A stretch of 64,000 bases of DNA, from positions 723,001 through 787,000 of the forward strand of contig NC_090166.1 of NCBI RefSeq assembly GCF_017916325.1, in the 5' to 3' direction. The stretch is from Leishmania martiniquensis. Lineage: Eukaryota; Euglenozoa; Kinetoplastea; Trypanosomatida; Trypanosomatidae. Made by a program: the position numbers and the translations under genes. Positions within the stretch are counted from its first letter, which is position 1, and every line of letters begins with the position of its first letter. Positions 20,995-32,474 of the stretch are shown in pieces. The notes below the pieces were generated by a model that saw nothing but the letters and a program-made list of their open reading frames with translations, was not told the DNA's origin and did no database searches.

Positions 20995-23900
20995 GGGAAA
21001 CAGGAGAGGAGACGGAGGGGTAATATACAGTCAGAAGGGTGCGCCAAGACGATGGCAGCGGCACCGCTTCGGGATGGGCAGCGTAGGTACACGCGAGAGT
21101 CGCTGCCGCAATGGAGCCTCCCTTCTTCGGGCACGGAGCCGCAAATCACACCACAGAGGGAAAAGAGAGCACGAGAGAAGAGCCAACACTGCGCGTACAG
21201 GCGCGGTGATGTGTTGGGGGGGAAGCGGGGAGGGGGGAGGGCGCAAGCGGCGAAGCTCTTCCTTTACGTTATCAACAGTTATGGTACAAAAAAAAACAGA
21301 GCAAGTCAATGGGACCGCTGAGAAGACGCCTGAGAGTCAGCGGCGGAGAGGGGCGAGAGAGTCGCCTGTAGCGGCGGTGCGAGGAGGGGGAGAGTGGCAT
21401 TGGAAGGAAGCATACGGGAAGGGCGCGAGATGCCGAGTGAATGGTGGGACGTGGAGCACGACAGCGGTGCCGGCGCGGCGTTGAAAAGCACGGTAAGGGC
21501 AGCAAGGTGGGACAGAAAGGAAGGAGGTAGTGGAGGGAGAAGCAGCGCACACAGCGTGGCGTCCATGGAAGGCCAGCATGCAATGCGCTTCGTATGAGGC
21601 GCGGGCCTCACCGCAAAGGCGGCAAGATGGCTTTGCACACGCGCGCACACGAAACGAGGCAGCGAGAGCGCGAGCAGCCAACGCCACAGGCGCGACGTCC
21701 CTCTTTGCTTCGCTCTCGCTCCGGCAACGGCAGTTTCCGAAGGTGCAGAGCACCGTCCTGGTAGTATTCCCCTTCCCCTGCGCACTCCACGGGCGCAGAG
21801 ACAGATCCCGCACGCACGCATTCTTGCCGCTCCCTCCCGCTCCTTTCTCCGCACGCGAGCACATCCGCCCCTTCCTCTTCCACAGGCACACACACACATG
21901 CTCCGCGCTACAGTTTTCTGAAGCTCATCGCGGTGACCTTCGCCACCACCCCTCCCCTTCTCCCCTGCCAGTCCCTGGCAGACGGCACTCGAGTCGGGCG
22001 CCATGACGCCCAGCGCGAGGTGGTGGTGGTGCACAAACGCACGCGAGGCAGCGAGAGAGGAGGGTGGGGGAGGCGGTGAGAGGAAACGTAAGGCGGGCGG
22101 CAAAGCACGGCGATTTCTCTTTCGGGTGCTTCATCGCTTTTTCGCACATGCGCACGCTTTCCTTCGCTTCCTTTACCCTCTGCGTGAGTGGACAGCGGCG
22201 GGGGATGTCCACTGCAGTACCGGTGGCATGCAACCCCATCTGCGACCGACTGCTCTGCGTCTTTCACCACGGCTGTGCGCACGCCCACGCAGCTTCATGC
22301 GCGTACACCCGGCATTTGTCAGCGTTCGGTCCACCTGGTGGAAAGGCGTAGGCACAGCGTGAGGATGTCGAGTCTCTCTCTGCAGAATGGCGCCGGTTAG
22401 TCTCAGTGAGTACGGGCACTCGTCAGCCCGTTTCCTCTCTCCACCGAGAAAGAGTGCGGGAGATGCAGAGGAGGGGGGTAGGGGGCGATACGATTCGGCC
22501 TTCGTTCGTCGTGTGGTGCGCGGAAAGGGAGGGCAGGAGCACGGCGGAGAGGGGGGAGAGCGGGAAGAGGGGGGGCGGAGAAAATGCCTTCATGTGCCCG
22601 CCCGACGGTCACGCATGCGTGCAGCCGAGCGTTGATTTACGCTGGGCTACTGCAGAGGTGTGATGGCAGAGGAGGAGAGCCGAAGTCGGGTGTCGGACGT
22701 CAGAAAAGCTCAATGCAAGGCGAAAGAGAGAGGGGGGTGGCGAATCGCAGCGAAGAGTCGGGGAAAGAGGGCGGAAGATGAAGAAAAGGGCAACGGTAAA
22801 CAAAAAGGCGCAAGAAAGAAATATCCACACGCCGCCCCACGTGGGCCTCGGCGTAACGATGCAGACTCGGCCGACTCCGCCGCAACAGGGCGCTGCACCT
22901 CTTGCCCCCTCCCTCTTTCTTTCCCTGTTGGTCGAGGAGGGGGGCGCGCACGCGGCTGCGGCTCATTCGTTCTGTCGCCTCTGTCTGCGCTTGTGTGGGA
23001 AGGAGGAAGAAAAGGGAAGACGCAGAGGGCAGAGGCGTTGGCGTAGAGAAGATAACGGTCGCTGTGTGTGAGGGGGAGGGAAGGGGACGGATTCGCAGAG
23101 ACCTGCGCTCAGTGTCCAAGGCACTCCGTCACCGCGGCCATCAGAGCCTCTTCCCGCCTCGTGAGGGCCACCAAAAGGAAGAAAAAGGCGGAGGCTGAGC
23201 AGCAGCAGCAGCAGCCGGAGAAGAGAGAGAGACATATGTGAGGAGACGATCACCAGCCGCAATGAGAGAGGCAGCCGATGAAGCACACACGCACACCGCT
23301 ACGAAGAGCACTGTGCCCGCTTGAAGAGAAGGCCCCCCATCGCGCACGCCCCGCCGCACCGAGAGAGGCGCCTGTTGCACCGAAGGTCTCGAGTACCCCT
23401 GCAGCAACCACACGTGCGCAGAAGGCTCTCTCTCCTGGCACCCAATCGCCATCATCCAGCTGCCTCGCAGCACCGCTGTGGGGCCGAAGAAAAGAATAGC
23501 AGCGGCACACCCCTCCTCCCGCCTACTCGCCATCAGCCCTACCGCTCACGCGTGCCTTGAGCCCGGCAGGGCAGGAAAAGCCGTTCGCTTGCGCATGTGC
23601 GCGGTGAGATCGCTCGGGGTGCGGCACAACGACGACGACGGAGAGGAAGAGAGGGGGAAGGGGGCTGGCGCAGAAACGGGAGAATCCGGGGGGAGGAGGT
23701 CAGGCAGTCGTGGAGAGGCGTTGAGGAAACCAGCGCACCACAGCGAAGAGGCTCAGGGGAGGGCACGTCGTCGTGAGGCCAAAGGTAGGGGCTGAGACCG
23801 ATGCGAGAACGAAACAGACACGAGGGCGACGGAGGGGTGCACGGAAGTGGAGCAGAGAGAAGCTGTGCGGCCGGGAAGAGGCCGAAAATGAGACGGGGGG

Positions 23901-25905
23901 AGCCGTGCCGGCAGCCATGCCAGTCGCGCCAGACGAAGCGAGACGGACGCGCGCTACAGTCGGTTGGTGGCGACGCAGCCATGAGGGCGCGCAAGAGGCA
24001 CAGAGAAGAGGAAAGAAAAAGAGAGAGAACGAGCAGAAAGCGAGTCGCGCAACGATCGAGACAAGCGGGGCGCGGCGGGGACGAAAACAGCGACTGAAGG
24101 GCGCCTCAAGTCGGGCGTTTCGACGTGCGCGTTTACGAGGCAGTGGGGAGGAAGGAGGAGGAAGCTTAGGGGGAGGGGGGCTGGCAGTGGGCGAAACTTC
24201 CGAAAGAAGCAGCCGCCATCCGATCCCTCGACTCCGCCGCGTTCGGCACGTGCGCGAGCGAAAGGCGCCACAGACGGTCAACACGACGCGCACTCCAGCA
24301 AAGGGTGGGGAGAGGGGGGAGGCAGATAATGAAGAAACAAGAAAGGCGTCAGCACTTTCTCGCAGAGCATCTACATCCTACCCATCAATGCCTGCAGGGC
24401 TCCGTGACGGTTACCCATCCTGGCATATCTAGTCCTTTCTCACTCGCGGCGGCTTCCGGGGTCGCGACCACGCAGGCGCGTGGCTGCGCAACCCAAGAGC
24501 AGGAGCCGCGCACGGACGAGCGACCAGAGAGCAGGCGTGTGGTGTAACGCTTAAGGACGCGCAAGCAAAAGAGGCGGGAGGTGGAGAGCATGAGGCTCAC
24601 CTGCAGTACGGGGGCGGACGGGGGGTGAAGAGGTACATCAAGCCACCCTCCAGAGCACAAACAACGGCCAAGCGAAATGAAACAGGGGAGAAAGAGAGGC
24701 TGAAGACAGCCAGTTCGAGCGCCAGCGGGTGGGAAAGAGGCCGCGACAGAGAGACACGACGAGCTCCACGAAAAGTGCTGCTCGCGTACGCGGAGAAAAG
24801 GGGGGGACGCGCGCCAGTGGTCCAGCGTGCATGCGCTGGTACAGATGTCTCAGCTTCCACTACGCACTACAGGACAAGGGGCGCATAAGCTATCACGGGG
24901 GTGGGGCTTGTACGCACTTCCACACACGCCTCGCGTCCTCTCGGCGCAGCAGACAAGACCTAAAGCGACGATAGTGAGAAGAAGCGATTCAGAGCTTGAG
25001 CGCCACCGAAGAACGGGGAGGAGAGCCCAACACAGCAAAAAAAACATATATGCGTGTCTAAAGGCGAAGAGGCGAACGAAGGCGCTGTCCCGTTGCCTTT
25101 GAAGGAGGAGGAGGGAGGAGAGGGGGCAGTGTGGCCGCAGGTACTCGAGCATACAAAGGTGCCTTTTCTTGTTGGGCCGATTTCTTCTCCGGGCCGCGGG
25201 CAGCGAAGCCGGCAGAAGACACAGCGAGCGCGCAACAGTCTTGCCGGCTTGCTGATGCCTTTGCTATGAGGCTCACTTGCCAGCCGAATGAGCGGAAACA
25301 ATTACAGCGGCGCGGTCGCTGCTGAGGCGAGCACAGGCGCAGCGGTTGAAATGAATACACATACGGGAGTGAAAGTGCCGTAATGAGGAAGAAAAACGGG
25401 TGCGGCAAACAGCGGCAGGCGGATCTACGGTAATCAGCACGGATGTGCACAGGCGGCAAGGGCCATCCACGCACCACAGCGCACCCGCATCCGCCCACTG
25501 TAATCAATGGGCTCGAGTGCAGCTGCAGGCATCCGGCGCGGACTCGGACTCGAGTATTCTCAACCTTTGTTCTCGTGAGAGTGCGCACACCCTGACCCTT
25601 CAGAAGTAAACTAGTCCCCACCAGAGAATGGAGCCGCACATTGCCGCTCTTTCGCTTCACATCTGCCGCCCTCGACCATACCGGAAGGCTTGTGCGTGAT
25701 GCGGCTGATCGCCAAGGAGCTGTCTACACTTATCAAAGCTGCAGATTTCACACCTCCTCAGGCACTTTCTCTGAAGCCAAAGACTTCGCTGTAAGGCGCA
25801 GCTGGCAGCTTTCGGGCAGCGATGCCCAGCGCAGAAGTCGTAAGGGTCCTACGCTTACTCTCAGCCGCCCCTCTTCCCAGCACTTGCGCTGGAGCCGCTC
25901 CGCAA
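20995..25905. other. Intergenic stretch between two GPI-type PSA-like genes
   Basis: About 4.9 kb with no convincing gene on either strand. It is purine-rich on the plus strand (for example 22440-22580 and 23640-23700) and contains dispersed repeat copy B at 25123-25231. It presumably holds the 3' UTR of the gene ending at 25906 and the 5' region of the gene starting at 20994. Confidence 0.55.
25123..25231. repeat. Dispersed repeat, copy B (SIDER-like candidate)
   Basis: Matches 13746-13851 in the same orientation. It lies about 0.7 kb downstream of the stop codon of the PSA-like gene ending at 25906, so it is probably in that gene's 3' UTR. Confidence 0.6.
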
Positions 25906-28836
25906 CTACACGGGCACGAGAGCAGCAGCAAGCAGGCCAAGGGACGTGGCTACAGCGGCAGCCCAAGTCGGTGGAGAGGCAAAATCACCGTCGGGGCGCT
26001 TCATGCACCATTGCGCCGCTGTTACCACGTAACTGGAGGAGCACACATCACACCGCGTTGGATGCCCTCGCACGCACATGACGCAGTGCGGCACCTCGCA
26101 CTCAGAAGGTGCTTCCGTCGTCGTCGTTGTCGTTGTCGGCGTTGGCGCTCCCGTCGTCGTCGTTGTCGTTGTCGGCGTTGGCGCTCCCGTCGTCGTCGTT
26201 GTCGGCGTTGGCGCTCCCGTCGTCGTCGTTGTCGGCGTTGGCGCTCCCGTCGTCGTCGTTGTCGGCGTTGGCGCTCCCGTCGTCGTCGTTGTCGTTGTCG
26301 GCGTTGGCGCTCCCGTCGTCGTCGTTGTCGGCGTTGGCGCTCCCGTCGTCGTCGTTGTCGTTGTCGGCGTTGGCGCTCCCGTCGTCGTCGTTGTCGGCGT
26401 TGGCGCTCCCGTCGTTGTCGTTGTCGGCGTTGGCGCTCCCGTCGTCGTCGTCGGCGTTGGCGCTCCCGTCGTCGTCGTTGTCGGCGTTGGCGCTCCCGTC
26501 GTCGTCGTTGTCGGCGTTGGCGCTCCCGTCGTCGTCGTTGTCGGCGTTGGCGCTCCCGTCGTCGTCGTTGTCGGCGTTGGCGCTCCCGTCGTCGTCGTTG
26601 TCGGCGTTGGCGCTCCCGTCGTCGTCGTTGTCGTTGTCGGCGTTGGCGCTCCCGTCGTCGTCGTTGTCGGCGTTGGCGCTCCCGTCGTCGTCGTTGTCGG
26701 CGTTGGCGCTCCCGTCGTCGTCGTTGTCGGCGTTGGCGCTCCCGTCGTCGTCGTTGTCGGCGTTGGCGCTCCCGTCGTCGTCGTTGTCGGCGTTGGCGCT
26801 CCCGTCGTCGTCGTTGTCGGCGTTGGCGCTCCCGTCGTCGTCGTTGTCGGCGTTGGCGCTCCCGTCGTCGTCGTTGTCGGCGTTGGCGCTCCCGTCGTTG
26901 TCGTTGTCGGCGTTGGCGCTCCCGTCGTCGTCGTTGTCGGCGTTGGCGCTCCCGTCGTCGTCGTTGTCGGCGTTGGCGCTCCCGTCGTCGTCCTTGTCGG
27001 CGTTGGCGCTCCCGTCGTCGTCGTTGTCGGCGTTGGCGCTCCCGTCGTCGTCGTTGTCGGCGTTGGCGCTCCCGTCGTCGTCGTTGTCGGCGTTGGCGCT
27101 CCCGTCGTCGTCGTTGTCGGCGTTGGCGCTCCCGTCGTCGTCGTTGTCGGCGTTGGCGCTCCCGTCGTCGTCGTCGGCGTTGGCGCTCCCGTCGTCGTCG
27201 TTGTCGGCGTTGGCGGCGCTCCCGTCGTCGTCGTCGGCGTTGGCGCTCCCGTCGTCGTCGTTGTCGGCGTTGGCGCTCCCGTCGTCGTCGTTGTCGGCGT
27301 TGGCGCTCCCGTCGTCGTCGTTGTCGGCGTTGGCGCTCCCGTCGTCGTCGTTGTCGGCGTTGGCGCTCCCGTCGTCGTCGTTGTCGGCGTTGGCGCTCCC
27401 GTCGTCGTCGTTGTCGGCGTTGGCGCTCCCGTCGTCGTCGTTGTCGGCGTTGGCGCTCCCGTCGTCGTCGTTGTCGGCGTTGGCGCTCCCGTCGTTGTCG
27501 TTGTCGGCGTTGGCGCTCCCGTCGTCGTCGTTGTCGTTGTCGGCGTTGGCGCTCCCGTCGTCGTCGTTGTCGGCGTTGGCGCTCCCGTCGTCGTCGTTGT
27601 CGGCGTTGGCGCTCCCGTCGTCGTCGTTGTCGGCGTTGGCGCTCCCGTCGTTGTCGTTGTCGGCGTTGGCGCTCCCGTCGTCGTCGTTGTCGGCGTTGGC
27701 GCTCCCGTCGTTGTCGTTGTCGGCGTTGGCGCTCCCGTCGTCGTCGTTGTCGGCGTTGGCGCTCCCGTCGTTGTCGTTGTCGGCGTTGGCGCTCCCGTCG
27801 TTGTCGTTGTCGGCGTTGGCGCTCCCGTCGTCGTCGTTGTCGGCGTTGGCGCTCCCGTCGTTGTCGTTGTCGGCGTTGGCGCTCCCGTCGTCGTCGTTGT
27901 CGGCGTTGGCGCTCCCGTCGTCGTCGTTGTCGTTGTCGTCGTCATGCAAGCGTTTACCGTGGCGCAGTCAGCGGCAGCGTTTTTAGAGTCGACCACCACC
28001 TGAAAGGACGCCTTCCTCCACGAGTCCGGCACACACCCGCAGAAGTTGTTATCTTTCAGCGAGAGCTTTCTCAATGACGGCATCTGCGCCCATGCGTCTG
28101 GAAGACTGCCGCTGAGTTCGTTCTGATGCAGCTGAAGAATGTACAGAGCACCCATCGAGTTCCACTCCGGCGGTAAAGTGCCACTGAGCTGAGCGCCGTA
28201 CAAAACGAGCGTGCTGAGCGCGCTCATCGAGCTCCACGAGGCGGGCAGCGATCCAGAGATACTCGTGCTTGTTAGTGAAATGAACTGGATCTCGCGAAGC
28301 GCGCTCCACGACTCCGGGAGGGTGCCCGATATGCTGGTGAATCCCATGTTGATGCTGACGAGGTGCTGCAGCTTTCCCCAGCTGCTGGGCAGCGTGCCAC
28401 GGATCCCGGCACGTTGATTGAAGAGATTGATGGTGGTGATCATAACGCTCGAGTAGTCTACGTCATCCGGCAAATTCGGAAGAGTGCCCTCCGTTCTGAA
28501 GCCGATGCTGAGAAACGATACGGTCGACTGATAACATGTGATGCCCTTCCACTGACAGAAATCCGTCCCAGTCCACTCCAGCGACGGCATCGCTTCCGCA
28601 AAAGCCTGCAGAACCCTCAGCGTGTTCATCTGCTGCACCTCCATAAAGCTGTATGACAGTCCATCGCCATCCGCAGCAGCAGCAGTAATGGCGAGCGTCG
28701 GCATCTGGACTTCAAAGGGCAAAGGCAGATCCACAACGACGGCATCAGCTACTGGTGCATAGGATATGAGTAGCATGACGACGGCGACAGCACTCAGTGC
28801 TGCAGTCGAGAACGCGTAGCAGAGACGTCGCGGCAT
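25906..28836 (-). CDS. PSA-like LRR surface protein with very long Thr-rich stalk and GPI-type tail
   Basis: A predicted surface glycoprotein of 976 residues. The ATG at 28836 (MPRRLCYAF) begins a signal peptide; the frame is open five codons further, but only to a GTG. The N-cap reads QQMNTLRVLQAF and FCQWKGITC. About five LRRs (GTLPSSWGKL, SGTLPESWSAL, SGSLPASWSSM and so on) close with FCGCVPDSW. Residues about 298-910 are some 60 units of TTTTTGAPTP, including longer units with two extra Thr. A Cys-rich module (CEVPHCVMCVRG, RCDVC) and a hydrophobic C-terminus (AAAVATSLGLLAAALVPV) suggest GPI attachment. The stalk is several times longer than the LRR domain, so the ectodomain could project well beyond the cell coat. 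Confidence 0.92.
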   Translation of the reverse strand: MPRRLCYAFSTAALSAVAVVMLLISYAPVADAVVVDLPLPFEVQMPTLAITAAAADGDGLSYSFMEVQQMNTLRVLQAFAEAMPSLEWTGTDFCQWKGITCYQSTVSFLSIGFRTEGTLPNLPDDVDYSSVMITTINLFNQRAGIRGTLPSSWGKLQHLVSINMGFTSISGTLPESWSALREIQFISLTSTSISGSLPASWSSMSALSTLVLYGAQLSGTLPPEWNSMGALYILQLHQNELSGSLPDAWAQMPSLRKLSLKDNNFCGCVPDSWRKASFQVVVDSKNAAADCATVNACMTTTTTTTTTGAPTPTTTTTGAPTPTTTTTGAPTPTTTTTGAPTPTTTTTGAPTPTTTTTGAPTPTTTTTGAPTPTTTTTGAPTPTTTTTGAPTPTTTTTGAPTPTTTTTGAPTPTTTTTGAPTPTTTTTGAPTPTTTTTTTGAPTPTTTTTGAPTPTTTTTGAPTPTTTTTGAPTPTTTTTGAPTPTTTTTGAPTPTTTTTGAPTPTTTTTGAPTPTTTTTGAPTPTTTTTGAPTPTTTTGAPPTPTTTTTGAPTPTTTTGAPTPTTTTTGAPTPTTTTTGAPTPTTTTTGAPTPTTTTTGAPTPTTTTTGAPTPTRTTTGAPTPTTTTTGAPTPTTTTTGAPTPTTTTTGAPTPTTTTTGAPTPTTTTTGAPTPTTTTTGAPTPTTTTTGAPTPTTTTTGAPTPTTTTTGAPTPTTTTTGAPTPTTTTTGAPTPTTTTTTTGAPTPTTTTTGAPTPTTTTTGAPTPTTTTTGAPTPTTTTTGAPTPTTTTTGAPTPTTTTGAPTPTTTTTGAPTPTTTTTGAPTPTTTTTTTGAPTPTTTTTGAPTPTTTTTTTGAPTPTTTTTGAPTPTTTTTGAPTPTTTTTGAPTPTTTTTTTGAPTPTTTTTTTEAPSECEVPHCVMCVRGHPTRCDVCSSSYVVTAAQWCMKRPDGDFASPPTWAAAVATSLGLLAAALVPV
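26112..27950. repeat. 30-bp coding minisatellite with 6-bp length variants
   Basis: About 60 units, mostly 30 bp and some 36 bp where one GTCGTT hexamer is doubled; a few are 27 or 33 bp. All length changes are multiples of three. They encode TTTTTGAPTP on the minus strand. Rare point variants (a Lys/Arg-type change near 26993, an extra Pro near 27215) mark single units. Confidence 0.95.
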
Positions 28837-31800
28837 ATTGAAGAGTGTCACAGGGAAGGAGAGAGAGAGGACAGCGGGGGAGGGTAAATAGAAAGGGGCC
28901 GCCTTTACGAACGGCGATGTGTAAACGATGCGAAGGGATGAGTAGGCCTCTCACAAAAATATCTATGAGCAAAGGCTCACACAGCACTAACGCTCACACG
29001 ACGGAAGAGATGAAGGACAAAGAAACAAGCAAAACAACGCTGAGGTGGCTACTACTAACGCTGTTGATAATGCTGCCGGGGTGGCTGGCGCAGCCACGTG
29101 GCGCAGAAATATGAGAGGCGGGGGGAAGTCACTTAGGCGCAGGAAAGAGGATGCTCATGCCAACGTCGGCGGCACGTGCGCGAAGCGGTGGGAGTGCACA
29201 CCGGAAATGGACCAAGCGAAAGAGGAAATGGGGGGGTAAGCAGAGTGCGGCGAAGCAGCGTGAAGTCAGAGGAGGCGTGTCAAAGTGTGGGGCGTAAAAC
29301 GAGGCGAATACTGCAGGTGGGCCTTACTGTGCGAGTGCGTGCAAAGGGAGTTGATGTGCGTGACGCATGCGGCACAGGACCGCAGTCAGGAGTGGCCGCG
29401 GTGGCAGCAACGATGAGAGAATCGCAGCGTGCGTGCAGAATAGAGAGAGGGGGTGGGGGGAGCGCTGAAGTCGTGTTTGGCAGCACTCTGTCGAAGCGAA
29501 GAGCGGCGGCATATGCGGCAGGATGAGATGAGGGATGTTCGAGGGACAAGCGAAGACAGGCGAGGGTGCATAGGCATAGTCCTCTCTGTCGCCTCCTGCT
29601 GTCTCTCTCTCTCGCTACAGAGTCGCACGCAGCCGTGGATGTGTGTCATTCATATTTGCTGGCACGTCACTCTCTAACTGAAAGGCTTGCAGCCATACGC
29701 CTCCTTCAAAGAGACCTATTCGATCCCTCTCGCGTCGTCTCTTCTGTGCCTCGCGAGAGATCACGAAAGGGTACTTCCGACTACTCCATGGCCTCCTTCG
29801 CCGGTGTGGCGGCGTCGCACCCCTCCCCTCTCCCCTCTCCTTCCCCAGTTGCCACCGGGGCCCCTTTAGGACACTTATTGCGTGCATGGCTCCTTGCATT
29901 GATTTTTGGTTGGGGGAGGGGGAGGGGGGGCGGTCGCCTGTTTTACATCACACCTCCTCCAGTTCGCTCTCTGCCGGAGAGGGAGTGCGTTATGCGAGGT
30001 CAGGACGTTTGGATTGCTGCAACACAGAGCGAGAGAGAGGGGGGAGGAGAGAGCGGAAGAGCGAAGCGGCAAGCAATCGAAGAAGTTTTTAAAAGAGGCC
30101 GAATATCTCGAAGCTAAAGGAAAAGCACGCGAGCGATGGCCGGTGCAGTGAGCCAAAGAGGCACCTCTCCCCTCTTTTCGTTTCCTGTTTCTGGCTCGCT
30201 TCACTGCCCCATTAGCTCCTGCGACGGATGAAGTAGAGGGGCGATGTGCTATAAGGCATGGAACGTCGCGGCACTTCTGTGTGGTGTGCCATGATGCAGC
30301 AAACGCGCAAGACAATCCAGTCATCGTAATCTTCGTCGCGTCATCCTCGCGGCGAATGGGGGTTGAAACGCGCCACGCAGCGAAAGAGGGGGGAGGAGGC
30401 ACGGAAGAAAATGTCCGTCTCACGACTGAGCGCAATAAGAGTGAAAAGACAAGCCAAGTCAACGCCCGTAGTCAGCTGCGGACATGTGCGCATCTACTCA
30501 CTGCTCGCAACACTCGTCTGAGTCCCCAGTGCCGCTACGATCATGAGTAGCCACCATTCACAAGTAATCCTATGCGCACTCCCGCTTCCACACACGCACA
30601 CACACATACACTGCCGCCCAGGAGAACAACAAGAGCACGAGGAGAGCAGCCCATGTAACAAAAAAAGGGGGGCTGGCTTAGCCAAGTATGCCAGAGCAGC
30701 ACAGTGCTAAACTAAAGGAGCGTGATACAGAGGTGGAAAGCAACGGCGGCAATTGGGCGTAGAGCGAGCTGGAAGCGGAACGCGTTTCAGGGCAGCACAG
30801 CCACCGTAAGAAGCTCCAGAAAGGGCAGAACAAAAGCGAGGCAAGCGAAGGCGCCGCCACCCGCCAAAGTGGTGCGGTGAACGAAAAGGAGGAGAACCGG
30901 AAGGAGACGGGGGGGGGTCGGCGCTTCTGCAGCGAATATTTTGCCGCTTCGAATGGTGCATCAGTGGAGGGGCATGGCTGCGCGGTGCAGAGGAGACGGG
31001 CGCTGGGGGAGGTTACGCCCCGCATGAGACGGGGAAAGCGGCTGCTTCACTCGCTTCCTCAATAGCCTTCTTCAACACCCACGAGCATGAGTGCATCGCC
31101 CAAATGCTTTTTTGAGTGCTCTCGGCCACCTCGCAGCTGCCGCCTTCGCCGCCGGGAAGGTCGACAACACGGGGCGTGGGGGGAGGGGGAGGGGGAACAG
31201 TGGACACAAAGTGACGGTGCACAGTCCTTCTCCTCGAGGAAGCGCCGCGGGTACGGAAGAAAATATATCTCTAGATGGATAGAGAGATATGTGTGTGTGT
31301 GTCACAGCGAAAGCGGGAAGAAAAGCGCCAACAGAGAACAAAAACGTCGGCTGATCAGAGAGGCGAAGCGAGCGGCTCATTCATGCGCCGCTTTCCGCTC
31401 CCTCTCCCGTTTTGTTCGCAGCCCTCCTCAAATGCGCAGGCGCATCAGTCAGCGCCGAAAAAGGGGGAGCGGCCGGCGCACGCGCTTAGGCAGACGCGGC
31501 ATATACATCCGCGTTCTTTTACGGCGGTATCTACGCCTTGTTCATGGGGCGCTGGAGTGCGGCGATACGCAAAGAAAAAAAATCAACAGAGAAAGACAGA
31601 TAGACTAGACGAAGCTGAACTGAACACTCTTAGCACCGAAGACGTTGTGAGGGGGCGAGGAAGAAACGGCTGATACTCGCCGTGAGTTGGATACGTGCAC
31701 ACTGACACACAAGAAAACGAAGAGCACAGACGCAACGAGGAGCGCCCGCAGCTGAGAGAGACGGACGGAGTTTACAGCCCACATGAAGGTGCCTCAGAGA

Positions 31801-31839
31801 GGGCTGCTGTGCCAAGGAGGCATTGCCTTGTACTCTTCT
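28837..31839. other. Intergenic stretch 5' of the long-stalk PSA-like gene
   Basis: About 3 kb with no convincing gene. The stretch just upstream of the ATG at 28836 is pyrimidine-rich on the minus strand (28855-28890), as expected for a trans-splicing signal. No clear AG lies between that tract and the ATG, so the acceptor is uncertain. Confidence 0.5.
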
Positions 31840-32039
31840 TCAGCAAACCTCAAAACGCGTGCGACAATCCGCCTTTTTGTGCTTTACCTCTGCTGGGCCC
31901 ATGCACGTGCCATCGTGCAGCGTCCGCAGTAGCGCCTTTTCTTGCTTCAGCCTGTCGATTAGGCCGATAATGATGGGCAGGCGCACACCGTGGAGGCTGG
32001 GGAGATCGGTCACCACCCTCCACGACACAGAAAAACCTG
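31840..32039 (-). pseudogene. Coding-like gene remnant abutting the 435-bp element
   Basis: The minus frame reads GFSVSWRVVTDLPSLHGVRL and then an Ile/Leu-rich stretch with KQEKALL, to a stop at 31840. Many codons end in G or C, as in the real genes here, and the residues look protein-like. There is no upstream ATG: the frame enters the 435-bp element at 32040 and is open only to a GTG at 32157. It is probably the 3' remnant of a gene that lost its 5' part. The family was not recognised. Confidence 0.4.
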
Positions 32040-32474
32040 CAGCAAACGCTTGCTTCGCCCGGCGCGTCCGCGTCCGCCATACGAAGGCCCCGCGCGACGC
32101 AGACGCCGCACATTTCGCACGCCCCCGCGCCTTTGTCGCCCACGGGAGTGAAGTCACTCGCGCCTTGCACGTCGCTCACCCCCGACCCTCTCGCTTTCCC
32201 CACGCCGTGCTCTGATGCGATGCACCTTGCCGGCCGTCGCGGGCACTGCATGCACAGAGCGCCTTTGCACCCGCTCGCACGCCTCACGACGGCGCGGCTG
32301 TCGCAACGGGGGGGACTCGCCGCCTTCCCTCCCCATTCCCACCGGTGCGGCCGGAGGGCCGCCTGCGGGGGTGGCTTGGCCACGGGTGCCGCGGCAAGCG
32401 GGGGGTGATGCCATGCCTCGGTGGCCGCAGCGGGATTCGCCCCGCACGTGAGCCCGCCTTCTATTCGCAGGAGG
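32040..32474. repeat. 435-bp direct repeat S, copy 1
   Basis: Same length and orientation as 45463-45897 (offset 13423). I saw only two substitutions, near the left edge and around 32390. The left edge abuts a coding-like remnant. It could be a SIDER-type retroposon or a recombinogenic intergenic repeat; neither was tested. Confidence 0.92.

Noticed and set aside
26078..28077. Long plus-strand open frames (Val/Gly-, Ser/Leu- and Arg-rich) over the minisatellite
   Set aside because: They are shadows of the repetitive coding DNA of the minus-strand PSA-like gene.
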